From: Bacillus sp. FJAT-42315
GTDB taxonomy: Bacteria; Bacillota; Bacilli; Bacillales; Domibacillaceae
Direction of reading: 5' to 3'
Length of the DNA: 64,000 bases
Assembly (NCBI RefSeq): GCF_002797375.1
Contig: NZ_KZ454941.1
Coordinates: 1,511,907 to 1,575,906, forward strand
Below, in pieces: positions 45,897-54,735 of the stretch (within the stretch, counting starts at the first letter, position 1; every line of letters begins with the position of its first letter). The notes below the pieces were generated by a model. It was not told the origin of the DNA and searched no databases. It was given only the letters and a program-made list of their open reading frames with translations. The translations under genes were made by a program, and so were the position numbers.

Positions 45897-48800
45897 ATGT
45901 CAGTTACGTCTGTAAAGAATATGTCTATCAACATTGACAGATTAAACAAAGACATTAGCGTTTTTCCGCAGGTTCATCCTGTAACTTCTGACATGAACAT
46001 TACACATAAAGGGGTTTCACGCCTCGTGATGATTGACCGCTATTCGTTTAAAGATACAGAAAAGGTCACTTTAACAGAAGGCGATTTTGTTGTGTTAACG
46101 GTTAAGGCAGACCCGAAATTTCCCGCTAGAGGCGTTGGCTTCATCGTAAGCATTGACTGGGAAGAAAAGAAAGCGGAAGTGCTAGTTGATGAGGAATTCC
46201 GTAGCGCACTTGATGATCCACAAGAACAAGAAACAGGTATTGTCCGCCGTTCCCTCGATGTGATCGAAAAACCGTTGGAAATTTTCTACGAGCAAATTGC
46301 TAAACGTAATGCGACGGGTCTTGCTTCCGTTGAAAAAACAGAAGAAAAGCGCAAAGAATGGTTTGAGAAGTTTTACCATGAATTGGTTCATTTGAACTTC
46401 ATTCCAGCGGGACGAGTGCTATATGGAGCGGGTGCGGCGACAGATGTAACCTATTTCAACTGTTATGTCATGCCATTCGTTCAAGATTCACGCGAAGGCA
46501 TTTCCGAACATCGTAAGCAAGTGATGGAAATCATGAGCCGCGGCGGTGGAGTAGGAACAAACGGTTCAACACTACGTCCACGCAACACACTAGCTAAAGG
46601 AGTTAACGGAAAATCTTCCGGATCAGTCTCTTGGCTAGATGATATCGCTAAGCTTACACATCTTGTGGAGCAAGGCGGGTCGCGCCGCGGAGCACAGATG
46701 ATTATGTTGGCGGATTAAAAAGTTGAAAGTTGTTTGTTTTTCCGTTATCCTCTAATTAAGAACAAATGTTCTTTTTGGGGCATAAGGAAAAGAAGAACAA
46801 TTTATCCAAATGCTAGTCCGCGTCGTTCAGAGAATGAACGATTAGAAAACCGGGTGAATTGCAGGGAAATCCTGAGAGGCAATTAAGCTACAACGTGACT
46901 GGAAACGGTGAGCGTGAATGCTAAAAAATTAATTGCATTGGACAATCTGCAGCCAAGCGCCGTATAGGTGAAGGTTCAACGACTATCGAAAACATTCGAA
47001 TGGAATGGAAGTAGAGTAGGGAAAAAATTTTTCCGAAGCGCCCGGCCCCTAACAGATCAAGCTGAGGGTGATGATATAGTCTATTCCGTCTGCATAAGCA
47101 GAGTTAAAGTATCCTGAAAAGGACGGTACAATTGTGGCACCCTGATATTGTTGAATTCATTATTTCAAAAATGCAAAATCCGCGTATTTTACGCTTCTTA
47201 ATTGAAAATACAGAAGACGAACAAATTAAAAAAGCAGCGCAAGAAAAGCTGAACTTTAAGCCGTTGTCTGAGCGTGAATCAGCGATGTACCAAGGAGTGG
47301 TCAATTACAAAAATATTCCTGGTTATGGCGGTTTCAGCCCTGAAATCATTTCAGATGCTGAGGAGAAATTACGTACAGGTGGGACATATACGGTACACCA
47401 CCCAGAGTTTTTAACAGGCGCGAACATCTCCATCTGCTTAACGAATGACTTTATGGAGGCAGTGGAACAAGATGCAGAATACGAATTGCGCTTCCCAGCT
47501 GTAGAAGCGTACAGTAAAGAGGAAATGCAATATTATAACGAAAACTGGCATAAAGTCGGCGATGTGCGCGAGTGGAAAAAACAAGGGCATGCGGTTCGAA
47601 CTTACCGAAAGATCAAAGCGCGTGAGCTTTGGAACTTGATCAACATTTGTGCCACATACTCGGCTGAACCAGGCATTTTCTTCATCGATAATGCGAACGA
47701 AATGACGAATGCGAAAGCGTATGGGCAACAAGTTGTTGCGACAAATCCGTGTGGTGAATAGTTTGCCTCACGTAAAACATTGCGGGATAAAGCGGGAAGG
47801 CTGAGAAGCTGATCCGAACCGAAGGCTAAAGGTAAAATTTTAGTCAGGGGCAACGCATAGGAGCTGAAACTTCAATACAAGAAATAGCCACGCTGTTGAA
47901 TAGAAGCGAAAGAAATGTAAAAAGATACAGGGGTTATTGTTGAAGAATATAATGCTGTCAGAAAGAATCTGACCACTTAAAAGTTTTTAAGTGCCCACGA
48001 GACCGCAACATTACACAAAATCAAGTGTAATGAAAATGTATGCTGAGCTTACAGGAAGATGAACTGTAAGAACTAGAGGATAAAAAGCCTTTAGGATAAC
48101 AAACTACTGGAACAACCACTTGCACCGTTTTCTGTCTGTAATTTAGCTGCTGTGAACTTAGCGGAAATGGCAGATAAGGAAACAAAAACGGTGAACTTTG
48201 AAAAGCTAAAACAAACGGTAGCTGTAGGCGTGCGCATGCAGGATAATGTTATTGATGCGACACCATACTTCCTTGATGAGAATAAAAAGCAAGCATTAGG
48301 TGAACGTCGTGTCGGCCTAGGAGTTATGGGGCTTGCCGATTTATTAATCTACTGTGAAAAAGAATACGGTTCACCAGAAGGTAATGAATTAGTGGATCAA
48401 GTATTCGAAGCGATTGCGGTTACTGCTTATAAAGAATCCGTTGAATTAGCGAAAGAAAAAGGAAGTTTCCCATTCCTTCAAGGGGAAACAGAAGAAGAAA
48501 CGAATCGTTTACGACAAGCTTTTATTGAAACAGGCTATATGAAAAAAATGCCTCAAGATGTGCGTGCAGCGATCCGTGAACACGGAATTCGCAACTCGCA
48601 CTTACTGACTGTTGCTCCAACGGGCAGTACTGGAACAATGGTGGGCGTTTCCACAGGCTTAGAACCATACTTCTCTTTCACTTACTACCGAAGCGGTCGC
48701 TTAGGGAAGTTTATTGAAGTGAAAGCGGATATTGTTAAAGAATATTTAGATCGTCACCCAGAGGCAGACCCTAATCAGTTGCCAGAATGGTTTGTGACGG

Positions 48801-49228
48801 CGATGAGTTTGTCTACAGAAGCACATGCGGATGTACAATGTGTGATTCAACGTTGGATCGATAGTTCGATCTCGAAAACAGTGAACGCACCACGCGGCTA
48901 CACGGTAGAACAAGTCGAGCAAGTGTACGAGCGTCTTTATAAAGGCGGAGCAAAAGGTGGTACGGTATATGTTGATGGAAGCCGTGATTCCCAAGTGCTT
49001 ACACTAAAAGCAGAAGAAAATGGTTTCGAGGAAATAGAAACGAAAACAAAAGAACATGAAAATCATGTGGTTCTCGTTGACACAATCCAAGAAATTCGTT
49101 CAACGAATGTGACGATCGGTAGTGAAGTGGGTAACACTTGTCCCGTTTGTCGCAAAGGAACAGTAGAAGAAATGGGTGGCTGTAATACGTGTACAAATTG
49201 CGGCGCTCAGCTGAAATGTGGTTTGTAA
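45897..49228 (+). CDS. nrdJ: Class II (adenosylcobalamin-dependent) ribonucleotide reductase, gene with two introns
   Basis: Coding exons are 45897-46715, 47135-47755 and 48110-49228 (273, 207 and 372 codons), all in phase, giving an 852-residue protein once the two inserts are removed. It reduces ribonucleotides using a cobalamin-generated thiyl radical, with or without oxygen. Visible are redox C189 (FNCYVMP), the radical C479 in NPCGE, redox C490 eleven residues later (PFSVCNL), NSHLLTVAPTGSTG and a C-terminal Cys-rich tail (CPVC, CNTCTNC, CGL) typical of NrdJ. AAAGGAG precedes the ATG. No cobalamin riboswitch was seen upstream. Unspliced translation would stop at codon 274. Confidence 0.93.
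46716..47134 (+). ncRNA. Group I intron 1 in nrdJ
   Basis: The 419-base insert lies between MIMLAD and WHPDI. It follows the group I rule: exon ends in T, intron ends in G. A P1 helix can form between exon GCGGAT and GTCCGC at 46816-46821 with a terminal U-G pair. P2 is CGTTCA/TGAACG (46824-46840). Core segments AATTGCAGGGAAATCCTGAG, AATCTGCAGCCAAGCGCC and GGTTCAACGACTAT (P4 to P7) are present, and the P7 pair is GACTAT (46981-46986) with ATAGTC (47076-47081). No endonuclease ORF is present. It begins with an in-frame TAA. Confidence 0.94.
47756..48109 (+). ncRNA. Probable group I intron 2 in nrdJ, within the NPCGE motif
   Basis: The 354-base insert splits codons G480 and E481. The exon ends in T and the intron in G. 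P1 is strong: exon CGTGTGGT (47748-47755) pairs with GCCTCACG (47765-47772) with one mismatch and a U-G pair at the splice site. TTGCGG near 47784 can pair with CCGCAA near 48006 (possible P3). Several hairpins follow, for example CTTACAG/CTGTAAG near 48050. The P7 core is less obvious than in intron 1, so subgroup is open. An in-frame TAG follows the splice site by one codon. Confidence 0.82.
47836..47943 (+). pseudogene. Possible homing-endonuclease remnant in intron 2 (HTH fragment)
   Basis: A stop-to-stop frame of 35 residues reads SIQEIATLLNRSERNVKRY in its centre, a helix-turn-helix-like pattern as found at the C-terminus of some intron-encoded HNH or GIY-YIG endonucleases. It has no start codon and no catalytic motif. 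It may be what is left after endonuclease loss, or chance. Confidence 0.35.
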
Positions 49229-49233
49229 AGTGA

Positions 49234-49378
49234 AACTTCAATCAGTAGGGGGCTTCATCCCCGCTGATTGTTAGTTGAACTGATCGGGCGTTTACGAGCT
49301 GTTGATCCCCCACCTCTATGCCTGTGCTTCTTTCTACCATGTTGAGGTGGGGGATCTTACAGCCCGTTAATGCGGGGT
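49234..49378 (+). other. Structured non-coding element downstream of nrdJ
   Basis: Hairpin 1 is CAATCAG...CTGATTG with an inner GGGG/CCCC (49239-49270). Hairpin 2 has a perfect 13-bp stem GATCCCCCACCTC/GAGGTGGGGGATC (49304-49316 and 49344-49356), flanked by CTGT/ACAG and CGGGC/GCCCG. A last small hairpin is CCCG/CGGG. There is no ORF and no U-run. The dense pairing suggests a folded RNA or a miniature mobile repeat; ends of IS200/IS605-type elements and their RNAs look similar. Identity unproven. Confidence 0.55.
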
Positions 49379-49390
49379 AAAATAGATCAG

Positions 49391-49430
49391 AAAGCGGCTA
49401 TCAATCTTTAGATTGATAGCCGCTTTTTGC
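49391..49430 (+). terminator. Terminator downstream of nrdJ
   Basis: The stem AAAGCGGCTATCAATC/GATTGATAGCCGCTTT with a TTTA loop is followed by T. Together with the structured element it fills the 297-base gap before yqhO. Confidence 0.92.
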
Positions 49431-49525
49431 GTAATGATTGATCCGCTCAAATTTCCACTTCTAGGACAACTTTTCCTTGCTTACACATATAACAATCAGG
49501 CGTAAGTGGGAGAGGTGAAGTAGTG

Positions 49526-50392
49526 ATGAAAATCGATGGGGTGTTTTCGGGTGGGGGAATTAAAGGGTTTGCGCTAGTCGGTGCATTTGAAGAGATCGAG
49601 CAAAGAGGCTTAACCTTTGTCCGCTTAGCCGGTACGAGTGCAGGAGCGATTATTGCCGCTTTTATCGCCGCTGGGTATTCTAGTGAAGAGCTGAAGCGAA
49701 TGGTAATGGAAGTAAACGAAAAGCAGTTGTTAGATGATATCATGTTTGACTTCCCCTTTTTGAAATGGATGAAGCTTTATTTTCAGCTCGGTTTATATAA
49801 AGGGAAGAAACTTGAACAATGGTTAGAAACGAGGCTCGAACAAAAGGGAATACGAACATTTGGGGATCTTCCGCCAGAAGCATTACGTGTCGTGGCGTCG
49901 GATATTACTAACGGTCGTTTGCTCGTTATTCCGGATGATTTGCCTGCTTACAATAAAGATCCGCTTGCCTTTTCAGTGGCACGAGCCGTCCGAATGAGCT
50001 GTACGATCCCATATTTTTTTCAGCCAGTGAAACTGAATGGTCGAGCGTTAACGGTCGATGGCGGCGTGTTGAGTAACTTCCCCATCTGGCTGTTTGATGA
50101 GGCAGACAAAAAGTTGATGCGACCTGTCCTTGGCGTGAAATTGATAACGAAAACAACAGCCGTCTCGCGGCAAGTGAAAACAGGGATCGATTTATTTAGT
50201 GCTTTGTTTCATACGATGAAAGATGCTCACGATGCTCGCCATATTTCGAGAAGACATGAAAGCAATGTTCTCTTTATTCCGGTGCAGGAAACAGCGCTTA
50301 CCGATTTTAACTTAACAGACGAAAAAAAATACGCCCTTATTCAAACAGGACGTGATCATGCTAAGGCGTTTTTTAAGCGCTGGAGTTATTAA
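49526..50392 (+). CDS. yqhO: Patatin-like phospholipase family protein YqhO
   Basis: The 288-residue protein has the glycine-rich oxyanion loop GVFSGGGIKG, the nucleophile motif GTSAG and the DGG of the Ser-Asp dyad (VDGGVLSNFPIW). It probably hydrolyses acyl chains of lipids; the substrate is unknown. ATG 49526 is preferred over GTG 49523, with GAGGTG upstream. Synteny with yqhO. Confidence 0.9.
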   Translation: MKIDGVFSGGGIKGFALVGAFEEIEQRGLTFVRLAGTSAGAIIAAFIAAGYSSEELKRMVMEVNEKQLLDDIMFDFPFLKWMKLYFQLGLYKGKKLEQWLETRLEQKGIRTFGDLPPEALRVVASDITNGRLLVIPDDLPAYNKDPLAFSVARAVRMSCTIPYFFQPVKLNGRALTVDGGVLSNFPIWLFDEADKKLMRPVLGVKLITKTTAVSRQVKTGIDLFSALFHTMKDAHDARHISRRHESNVLFIPVQETALTDFNLTDEKKYALIQTGRDHAKAFFKRWSY

Positions 50393-50430
50393 TAGCCGGG
50401 TTTTACGAAGAAGCCCGGTTATTTTTTTTG
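50393..50430 (+). terminator. Terminator after yqhO
   Basis: The stem AGCCGGG/CCCGGTT (loop TTTTACGAAGAAG) is followed by ATTTTTTTT. The yqhP stop codon lies in the loop. Confidence 0.85.
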
Positions 50431-50771
50431 CCTTTTTTTCCTTCGATCACCCTTAAATGAGCAGATGATTTTCTTCTTAAAGGTTTCTTTTTAGTAGCTG
50501 GAGTGGAGGGCTGAGTTGGTTTTTGACGGCTTTTCAATCGTCTTTTCGATTGTTTAGCAGCTTTTGCAAACGCTCGATCTTCACTATTGCCACCTAACCG
50601 CTTTCTCATGATGAGGCGATAGATTAAAACAATAACAGCTACAGTTACTGCTGCAATAATCAGCTGCCGAGCTAAAGCTCCAGGGGCATTAAACAACATG
50701 GAAACAAGCCCAATAGCAGCGAGTGCAATTAATGAAAAAGTAATGACTGTACGAGTTGTCAATAAAGCCAC
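50403..50771 (-). CDS. yqhP: YqhP small membrane protein
   Basis: The 122-residue protein has two N-terminal hydrophobic helices (VITFSLIALAAIGLVSMLF and LIIAAVTVAVIVLIYRLI) and a very basic C-terminal tail rich in Lys/Arg/Ser. This matches YqhP (SA1362 family). The tail could bind nucleic acid or membrane. AGGAGGTGG precedes the start on the minus strand. It lies downstream of yqhQ in the same direction. Function unknown. Confidence 0.85.
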   Translation of the reverse strand: MALLTTRTVITFSLIALAAIGLVSMLFNAPGALARQLIIAAVTVAVIVLIYRLIMRKRLGGNSEDRAFAKAAKQSKRRLKSRQKPTQPSTPATKKKPLRRKSSAHLRVIEGKKGKKNNRASS

Positions 50772-50796
50772 CTCCTAACAAGCTGTTAATTACATA

Positions 50797-51738
50797 TTAG
50801 ACAATTTCCTCAGCGTTTAATCCTTTTTGTGTGTTTTCCTCAAAATTTATTAATTTTTCAAATGAGGCGATGGCTACTTCGACTTGATCATCTGTCGGTT
50901 CTTTCGTTGTTAATAGTTGTAGCCACAAACCAGGATAGCCGAGAAAACGTAATACCGGGACGTCACGCAGTTTATTCGTAAACTGAAGTACTTCAAAAGA
51001 GATGCCGAGAACGACAGGAATGAGAGCAATTCGATTTAACACTCTCACATATAATGGTTCAGTTGGCACTAGCGTATACACAAACATACCGACAATGACT
51101 GTAAATAAAATAAAACTTGAACCACAACGGTAATGGAGACGGGAAGCCGCTTGCACATTTTCGACTGTTAATGGTTGATTGTTCTCATACGCATTAATCA
51201 CTTTATGCTCAGCCCCGTGATACTGAAATACTCTTTTAATCATCGGCGTTAAAGAGATTAAATAGATGTAAATTAACAGCAGAATAAGCTTGAACACACT
51301 TTCTATTACAATTTGTTCCATATCACTCGAAAAGATTGACCGAGTAGATTCCGCTAAAAAGACAGGGACTAAAGTGAAGATGAATTTCCCGAATAAAAAA
51401 GAGAGGATTCCGATGGCGGCGACTCCTAGAACCATCGCCAGTTTAGATGGCTCTGTATTTTTCTTAGTTTCTACTTCATCTCCGTCTAAATCATATTGCT
51501 CTTGAGCGAAATTTAAATGCTTCGATCCGTTCGCTGCCGCATCTAAAATCGCAAAGATTCCTCGAATGAACGGGATTTTTTTGAATATTTGAAGCGATGG
51601 GTTTGTTTTTCTTGGTAAATGGTAATAGGCGATTGATTGGTCTTTTTTACGAACAGCGGTGACGGTATGGTGCTTTCCGCCGAACATGACGCCTTCTACA
51701 ACTGCCTGACCGCCATAAACTGGCTTTTGTTCACTCAT
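50797..51738 (-). CDS. yqhQ: DUF1385 membrane protein YqhQ
   Basis: The 313-residue protein begins QKPVYGGQAVVEGVMFGG, has four or five hydrophobic segments and the FQYHGAEHKVINAYE and AASRLHYRCGSSFILF motifs of DUF1385. The His/Glu in YHGAEH may bind metal. Role unknown. GAAAGAGGG precedes the ATG. With yqhP it probably forms an operon. Confidence 0.9.
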   Translation of the reverse strand: MSEQKPVYGGQAVVEGVMFGGKHHTVTAVRKKDQSIAYYHLPRKTNPSLQIFKKIPFIRGIFAILDAAANGSKHLNFAQEQYDLDGDEVETKKNTEPSKLAMVLGVAAIGILSFLFGKFIFTLVPVFLAESTRSIFSSDMEQIVIESVFKLILLLIYIYLISLTPMIKRVFQYHGAEHKVINAYENNQPLTVENVQAASRLHYRCGSSFILFTVIVGMFVYTLVPTEPLYVRVLNRIALIPVVLGISFEVLQFTNKLRDVPVLRFLGYPGLWLQLLTTKEPTDDQVEVAIASFEKLINFEENTQKGLNAEEIV

Positions 51739-51873
51739 GGAATACCCTCTTTCATTGAATTAAAGATAAAGCTTATATACATATTTTAGCCGTTATTCAG
51801 GAAAAATAAAAGCTGAATCACTTAACAAAAATGCTTTCTGAAAGTTTGTTATTCGTGAAGGTGGAGGTGCATG

Positions 51874-52371
51874 ATGAAAAAAGACATGAAACAAGAAAAA
51901 GAAATTCATTTTCCGCTGAAAAATGTTGCTCTAATTGGTTTCTATGGAGGGTTATTTTGGGGAGGACTCGCTCAATTTGTTGCCTATTTTGATTTTATTA
52001 GTTTCAATCCGAACGCCGTATTGAAATATATGCATGTAACAGAATTTAAAAAGACGTATTTAAACGTGGCGATGAGCATTTTATTTTATATCATTTGCTC
52101 GCTCATCCTAGCTTTCATTTATTACGCCTTATTCCGAAAAAAGAAGTCGATGTGGGTCGGAGTAATGTACGGTGCTAGTTTATGGGTCGTCTTCTTTATC
52201 GTTCTTCGTTCGATTTATCCTGCAATTCCTTGGTGGAGAACGATGAATAACGATACATTAGTCACGACGATTTGCCTTCTTCTTTTATATGGTTTGTTTA
52301 TCGGTTATTCCATCTCCTATGGCTATGAACATCATAAACGGATGAATGTTCAAGCAGAAGAGACCGAGTAA
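51874..52371 (+). CDS. yqhR: YqhR membrane protein
   Basis: The 165-residue protein has four hydrophobic segments and a GFYGGLFWGGLAQFVAYFDF start, the YqhR pattern. ATG 51874 is preferred over ATG 51871, because GGAGGTG would be too close to the latter. It is related by position to yqhR, upstream of aroQ. Function unknown. Confidence 0.85.
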   Translation: MKKDMKQEKEIHFPLKNVALIGFYGGLFWGGLAQFVAYFDFISFNPNAVLKYMHVTEFKKTYLNVAMSILFYIICSLILAFIYYALFRKKKSMWVGVMYGASLWVVFFIVLRSIYPAIPWWRTMNNDTLVTTICLLLLYGLFIGYSISYGYEHHKRMNVQAEETE

Positions 52372-52436
52372 GTAGTTATTAGTAAAAAAAATATGTTAGA
52401 ATGTTCTTGTAACTATATTCGGGGGCAGGAGAAGGT

Positions 52437-52886
52437 ATGAAGAACATTCTATTATTAAACGGGCCGAATTTAAACCGACTTGGAAAGAGAGAGCCGGACA
52501 TTTATGGGGCCGTTACTTTAGAAGAACTTGAAAGTCATTTGACTTCTAAAGCGAAGGAGGCGGGTGTGACGCTTTCCACTTTTCAATCGAACCATGAAGG
52601 AGAGCTGATCGATCGTCTTCACTTGGCTGCGGATGAAGAAATGGATGGGATTATTTTTAACCCGGGAGCATTCACGCACTATAGCTATGCACTGCGAGAT
52701 GCGGTAGCGTCCATTTCGATTCCAACCATTGAAGTGCATATTAGTAACATTCATGCAAGAGAGTCATTCCGTCATCAATCGGTCATTGCTCCAGTCGCTA
52801 GTGGGCAAATTGCAGGTTTAGGACTGATCGGGTATGAACTGGCTTTACAAGCGTTAATACATAGAACGGGAGAGAGTGAAAAATGA
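52437..52886 (+). CDS. aroQ: 3-dehydroquinate dehydratase, type II
   Basis: The 149-residue enzyme converts 3-dehydroquinate to 3-dehydroshikimate. It has NGPNLNRLGKREPDIYG (with catalytic Tyr and Arg), FQSNHEGELID, NPGAFTHYSYALRDA and EVHISNIHARESFRH (catalytic His). Length is typical of the dodecameric type II class. AGGAGAAGG precedes the ATG. It overlaps yqhT by 4 bases. Confidence 0.95.
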   Translation: MKNILLLNGPNLNRLGKREPDIYGAVTLEELESHLTSKAKEAGVTLSTFQSNHEGELIDRLHLAADEEMDGIIFNPGAFTHYSYALRDAVASISIPTIEVHISNIHARESFRHQSVIAPVASGQIAGLGLIGYELALQALIHRTGESEK

Positions 52887-53944
52887 TCAAATTAAATCAG
52901 CTTCGTACTATGATGCAAGCAGAGGGGATTGATGGCTTACTCGTGATGAGCCTATACAATCGCCGTTATTTAACGAACTTTACTGGTTCTTCTGGAGCGG
53001 CGTTAGTCACAATGGACAAAGCGGTGTTTATTACCGATTTCCGCTATGTGGAACAAGCGCAAAAACAGGCAGACGGCTTTCATATTGTGAAGCATGAAGG
53101 AACCATTTACGAAGAGATCGCCAATCAAGTGAAAGAATTAGGGGTCAATCGACTTGGTTTTGAAAAAGCGTACATGACGTTTCAATCTTATGAACTCCTT
53201 CAAGGGCTCGTCAAAACAGAGATTGTTCCTGCTAGTCAATTAGTTGAAAAGTTGCGCTTGATTAAGAGCGAATCAGAGATTAAGATATTAAAGGAAGCTG
53301 CCGCTATTGCCGATGCGGCATTCAAGCATATTCTTGAATTTATTCAACCAGGGAAGACAGAGCTTGAGGTTTCCAATGAACTCGAGTTCTTTATGAGAAA
53401 GTGTGGCGCGACATCTTCATCTTTTGATACAATAGTAGCCTCAGGTAAACGTTCCGCTCTACCTCATGGAGTAGCGAGCGACAAGGTAATTGAAAAAGGC
53501 GATATGGTCACGCTTGACTATGGTGCCTATTATCAAGGCTATGTTTCAGATATTACTCGCACCATTGCAGTGGGTGAACCATCTGATCAGATGAAAGATA
53601 TTTATCATATTGTGTTAGAAGCACAGTTGAAAGGTATGAATGAAATCAAGGCGGGCATGACGGGGAAAGCAGCGGATGCGATTACGCGTGATCATATAAC
53701 GAAAGCTGGATATGGCCAATATTTTGGTCACTCCACTGGTCATGGGATCGGCCTTGAAGTGCACGAAGGACCTAATCTTTCTTCCCGTTCAGAAATGGTA
53801 TTAACCCCGGGCATGGCTGTGACAGTCGAGCCGGGAATTTATTTGCCGGGAGTAGGCGGTGTGCGCATTGAAGATGATACGATCATCACAGAAAATGGAA
53901 ATGAAACGCTCACACATTCTACTAAAGACTTAATCATTCTTTAA
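52883..53944 (+). CDS. yqhT: M24 Xaa-Pro dipeptidase/aminopeptidase
   Basis: The 353-residue pita-bread-fold metallopeptidase has an N-terminal creatinase-like domain (1-125) and a catalytic domain with the metal ligands in TLDYGAYYQGYVSDITRT (two Asp), GHSTGHGIGLEVHE (His), VEPGIYLPG (Glu) and VRIEDD (Glu). It probably removes residues before proline. The ATGA overlap couples it to aroQ; efp, whose product helps with proline-rich stretches, follows 21 bases later. Confidence 0.93.
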   Translation: MIKLNQLRTMMQAEGIDGLLVMSLYNRRYLTNFTGSSGAALVTMDKAVFITDFRYVEQAQKQADGFHIVKHEGTIYEEIANQVKELGVNRLGFEKAYMTFQSYELLQGLVKTEIVPASQLVEKLRLIKSESEIKILKEAAAIADAAFKHILEFIQPGKTELEVSNELEFFMRKCGATSSSFDTIVASGKRSALPHGVASDKVIEKGDMVTLDYGAYYQGYVSDITRTIAVGEPSDQMKDIYHIVLEAQLKGMNEIKAGMTGKAADAITRDHITKAGYGQYFGHSTGHGIGLEVHEGPNLSSRSEMVLTPGMAVTVEPGIYLPGVGGVRIEDDTIITENGNETLTHSTKDLIIL

Positions 53945-53965
53945 TGATAATGGAGGATTTACAAA

Positions 53966-54523
53966 ATGATTTCAGTAAATGATTTTCGCACAGGATTAAC
54001 AATTGAAGTGGATGGCAGCATTTGGCGCGTCGTTGACTTCCAACATGTAAAACCAGGAAAAGGAGCAGCGTTTGTTCGCTCTAAGCTTCGTAACCTTCGT
54101 AACGGTGCCATTCAAGAAAAAACATTCCGTGCAGGTGAAAAAGTAGCGAAAGCTCAAATTGACAATCGCAGAATGCAGTACTTATATGCAAACGGTGACC
54201 AACATGTATTCATGGACAATGAATCATATGAGCAAATTGAGCTACCAGCGGATCAAATCGAATACGAATTAAAATTCTTGAAAGAGAATATGGAAGTTTC
54301 CATCATGATGTATCACACAGAAACACTTGGTGTGGAATTACCGAATACAGTTGAGCTAAAAGTAACTGAAACAGAGCCAGGCATTAAAGGCGATACTGCT
54401 TCAGGTGGTACAAAACCGGCAACTGTAGAAACAGGCTTAGTTGTTCAAGTTCCTTTCTTTGTGAATGAAGGAGACGTATTAATCGTTAATACGGATGACG
54501 GAAGCTACGTTTCACGTGCATAA
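53966..54523 (+). CDS. efp: Elongation factor P
   Basis: The 185-residue translation factor rescues ribosomes stalled at polyproline. It has domain [21 protein letters not shown] and the modification loop [16 protein letters not shown] with lysine at the tip (K32 region), as in Bacillus, then two OB domains ending in [15 protein letters not shown] precedes the ATG. It has its own terminator. Confidence 0.96.
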   Translation: MISVNDFRTGLTIEVDGSIWRVVDFQHVKPGKGAAFVRSKLRNLRNGAIQEKTFRAGEKVAKAQIDNRRMQYLYANGDQHVFMDNESYEQIELPADQIEYELKFLKENMEVSIMMYHTETLGVELPNTVELKVTETEPGIKGDTASGGTKPATVETGLVVQVPFFVNEGDVLIVNTDDGSYVSRA

Positions 54524-54528
54524 GTTTC

Positions 54529-54564
54529 AAAAAAGCTGTCCCTCTATGTAGGGACAGCTTTTTT
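54529..54564 (+). terminator. Terminator after efp
   Basis: The stem AAAAAGCTGTCCCT/AGGGACAGCTTTTT with a CTATGT loop is followed by T. Confidence 0.94.
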
Positions 54565-54677
54565 GTAGTGTAAATAGGGAGTCACATGAGCGGAAAAGGT
54601 GTTAAACAAGTGGATAAGCATGAATGAAGGAGACGGGCTTTGGCCGGTCTTTTTTTGTCTTTTTACCTAGAATGAAC

Positions 54678-54706
54678 GGCATAACTTGAGCGGAAAAACA
54701 TACATT
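54678..54706 (+). promoter_or_regulatory. Sigma-E-type promoter of the spoIIIA operon
   Basis: GGCATAAC at 54678 and CATACATT at 54699 are separated by 13 bases. The -10 fits the known sigma-E consensus (CATACAHT) exactly and the -35 fits the ATA-containing element. It lies 30 bases upstream of spoIIIAA. A weak hairpin followed by T7 (54635-54660) precedes it. The yqhV gene found here in B. subtilis is absent. Confidence 0.85.
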
Positions 54707-54735
54707 GAATAAAAAGGGAGGGGAAGGAGGAAGTC

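Noticed and set aside
46716..48109. Frameshift or sequencing errors as cause of the broken nrdJ
   Set aside because: Both interruptions are hundreds of bases long, exon frames rejoin exactly, and intron 1 has a full group I core.
46716..48109. Inteins or group II introns as explanation
   Set aside because: The inserts contain immediate stop codons and no protein splicing motifs; the GUGYG start and domain V of group II introns are missing.
49234..49378. Possible complete insertion sequence
   Set aside because: No transposase ORF, no target duplication recognised; kept only as a structured element of unknown origin.
54565..54735. A yqhV homologue between efp and spoIIIAA
   Set aside because: Only a 13-codon frame without membrane helices is present; the region holds a weak hairpin and the sigma-E promoter.
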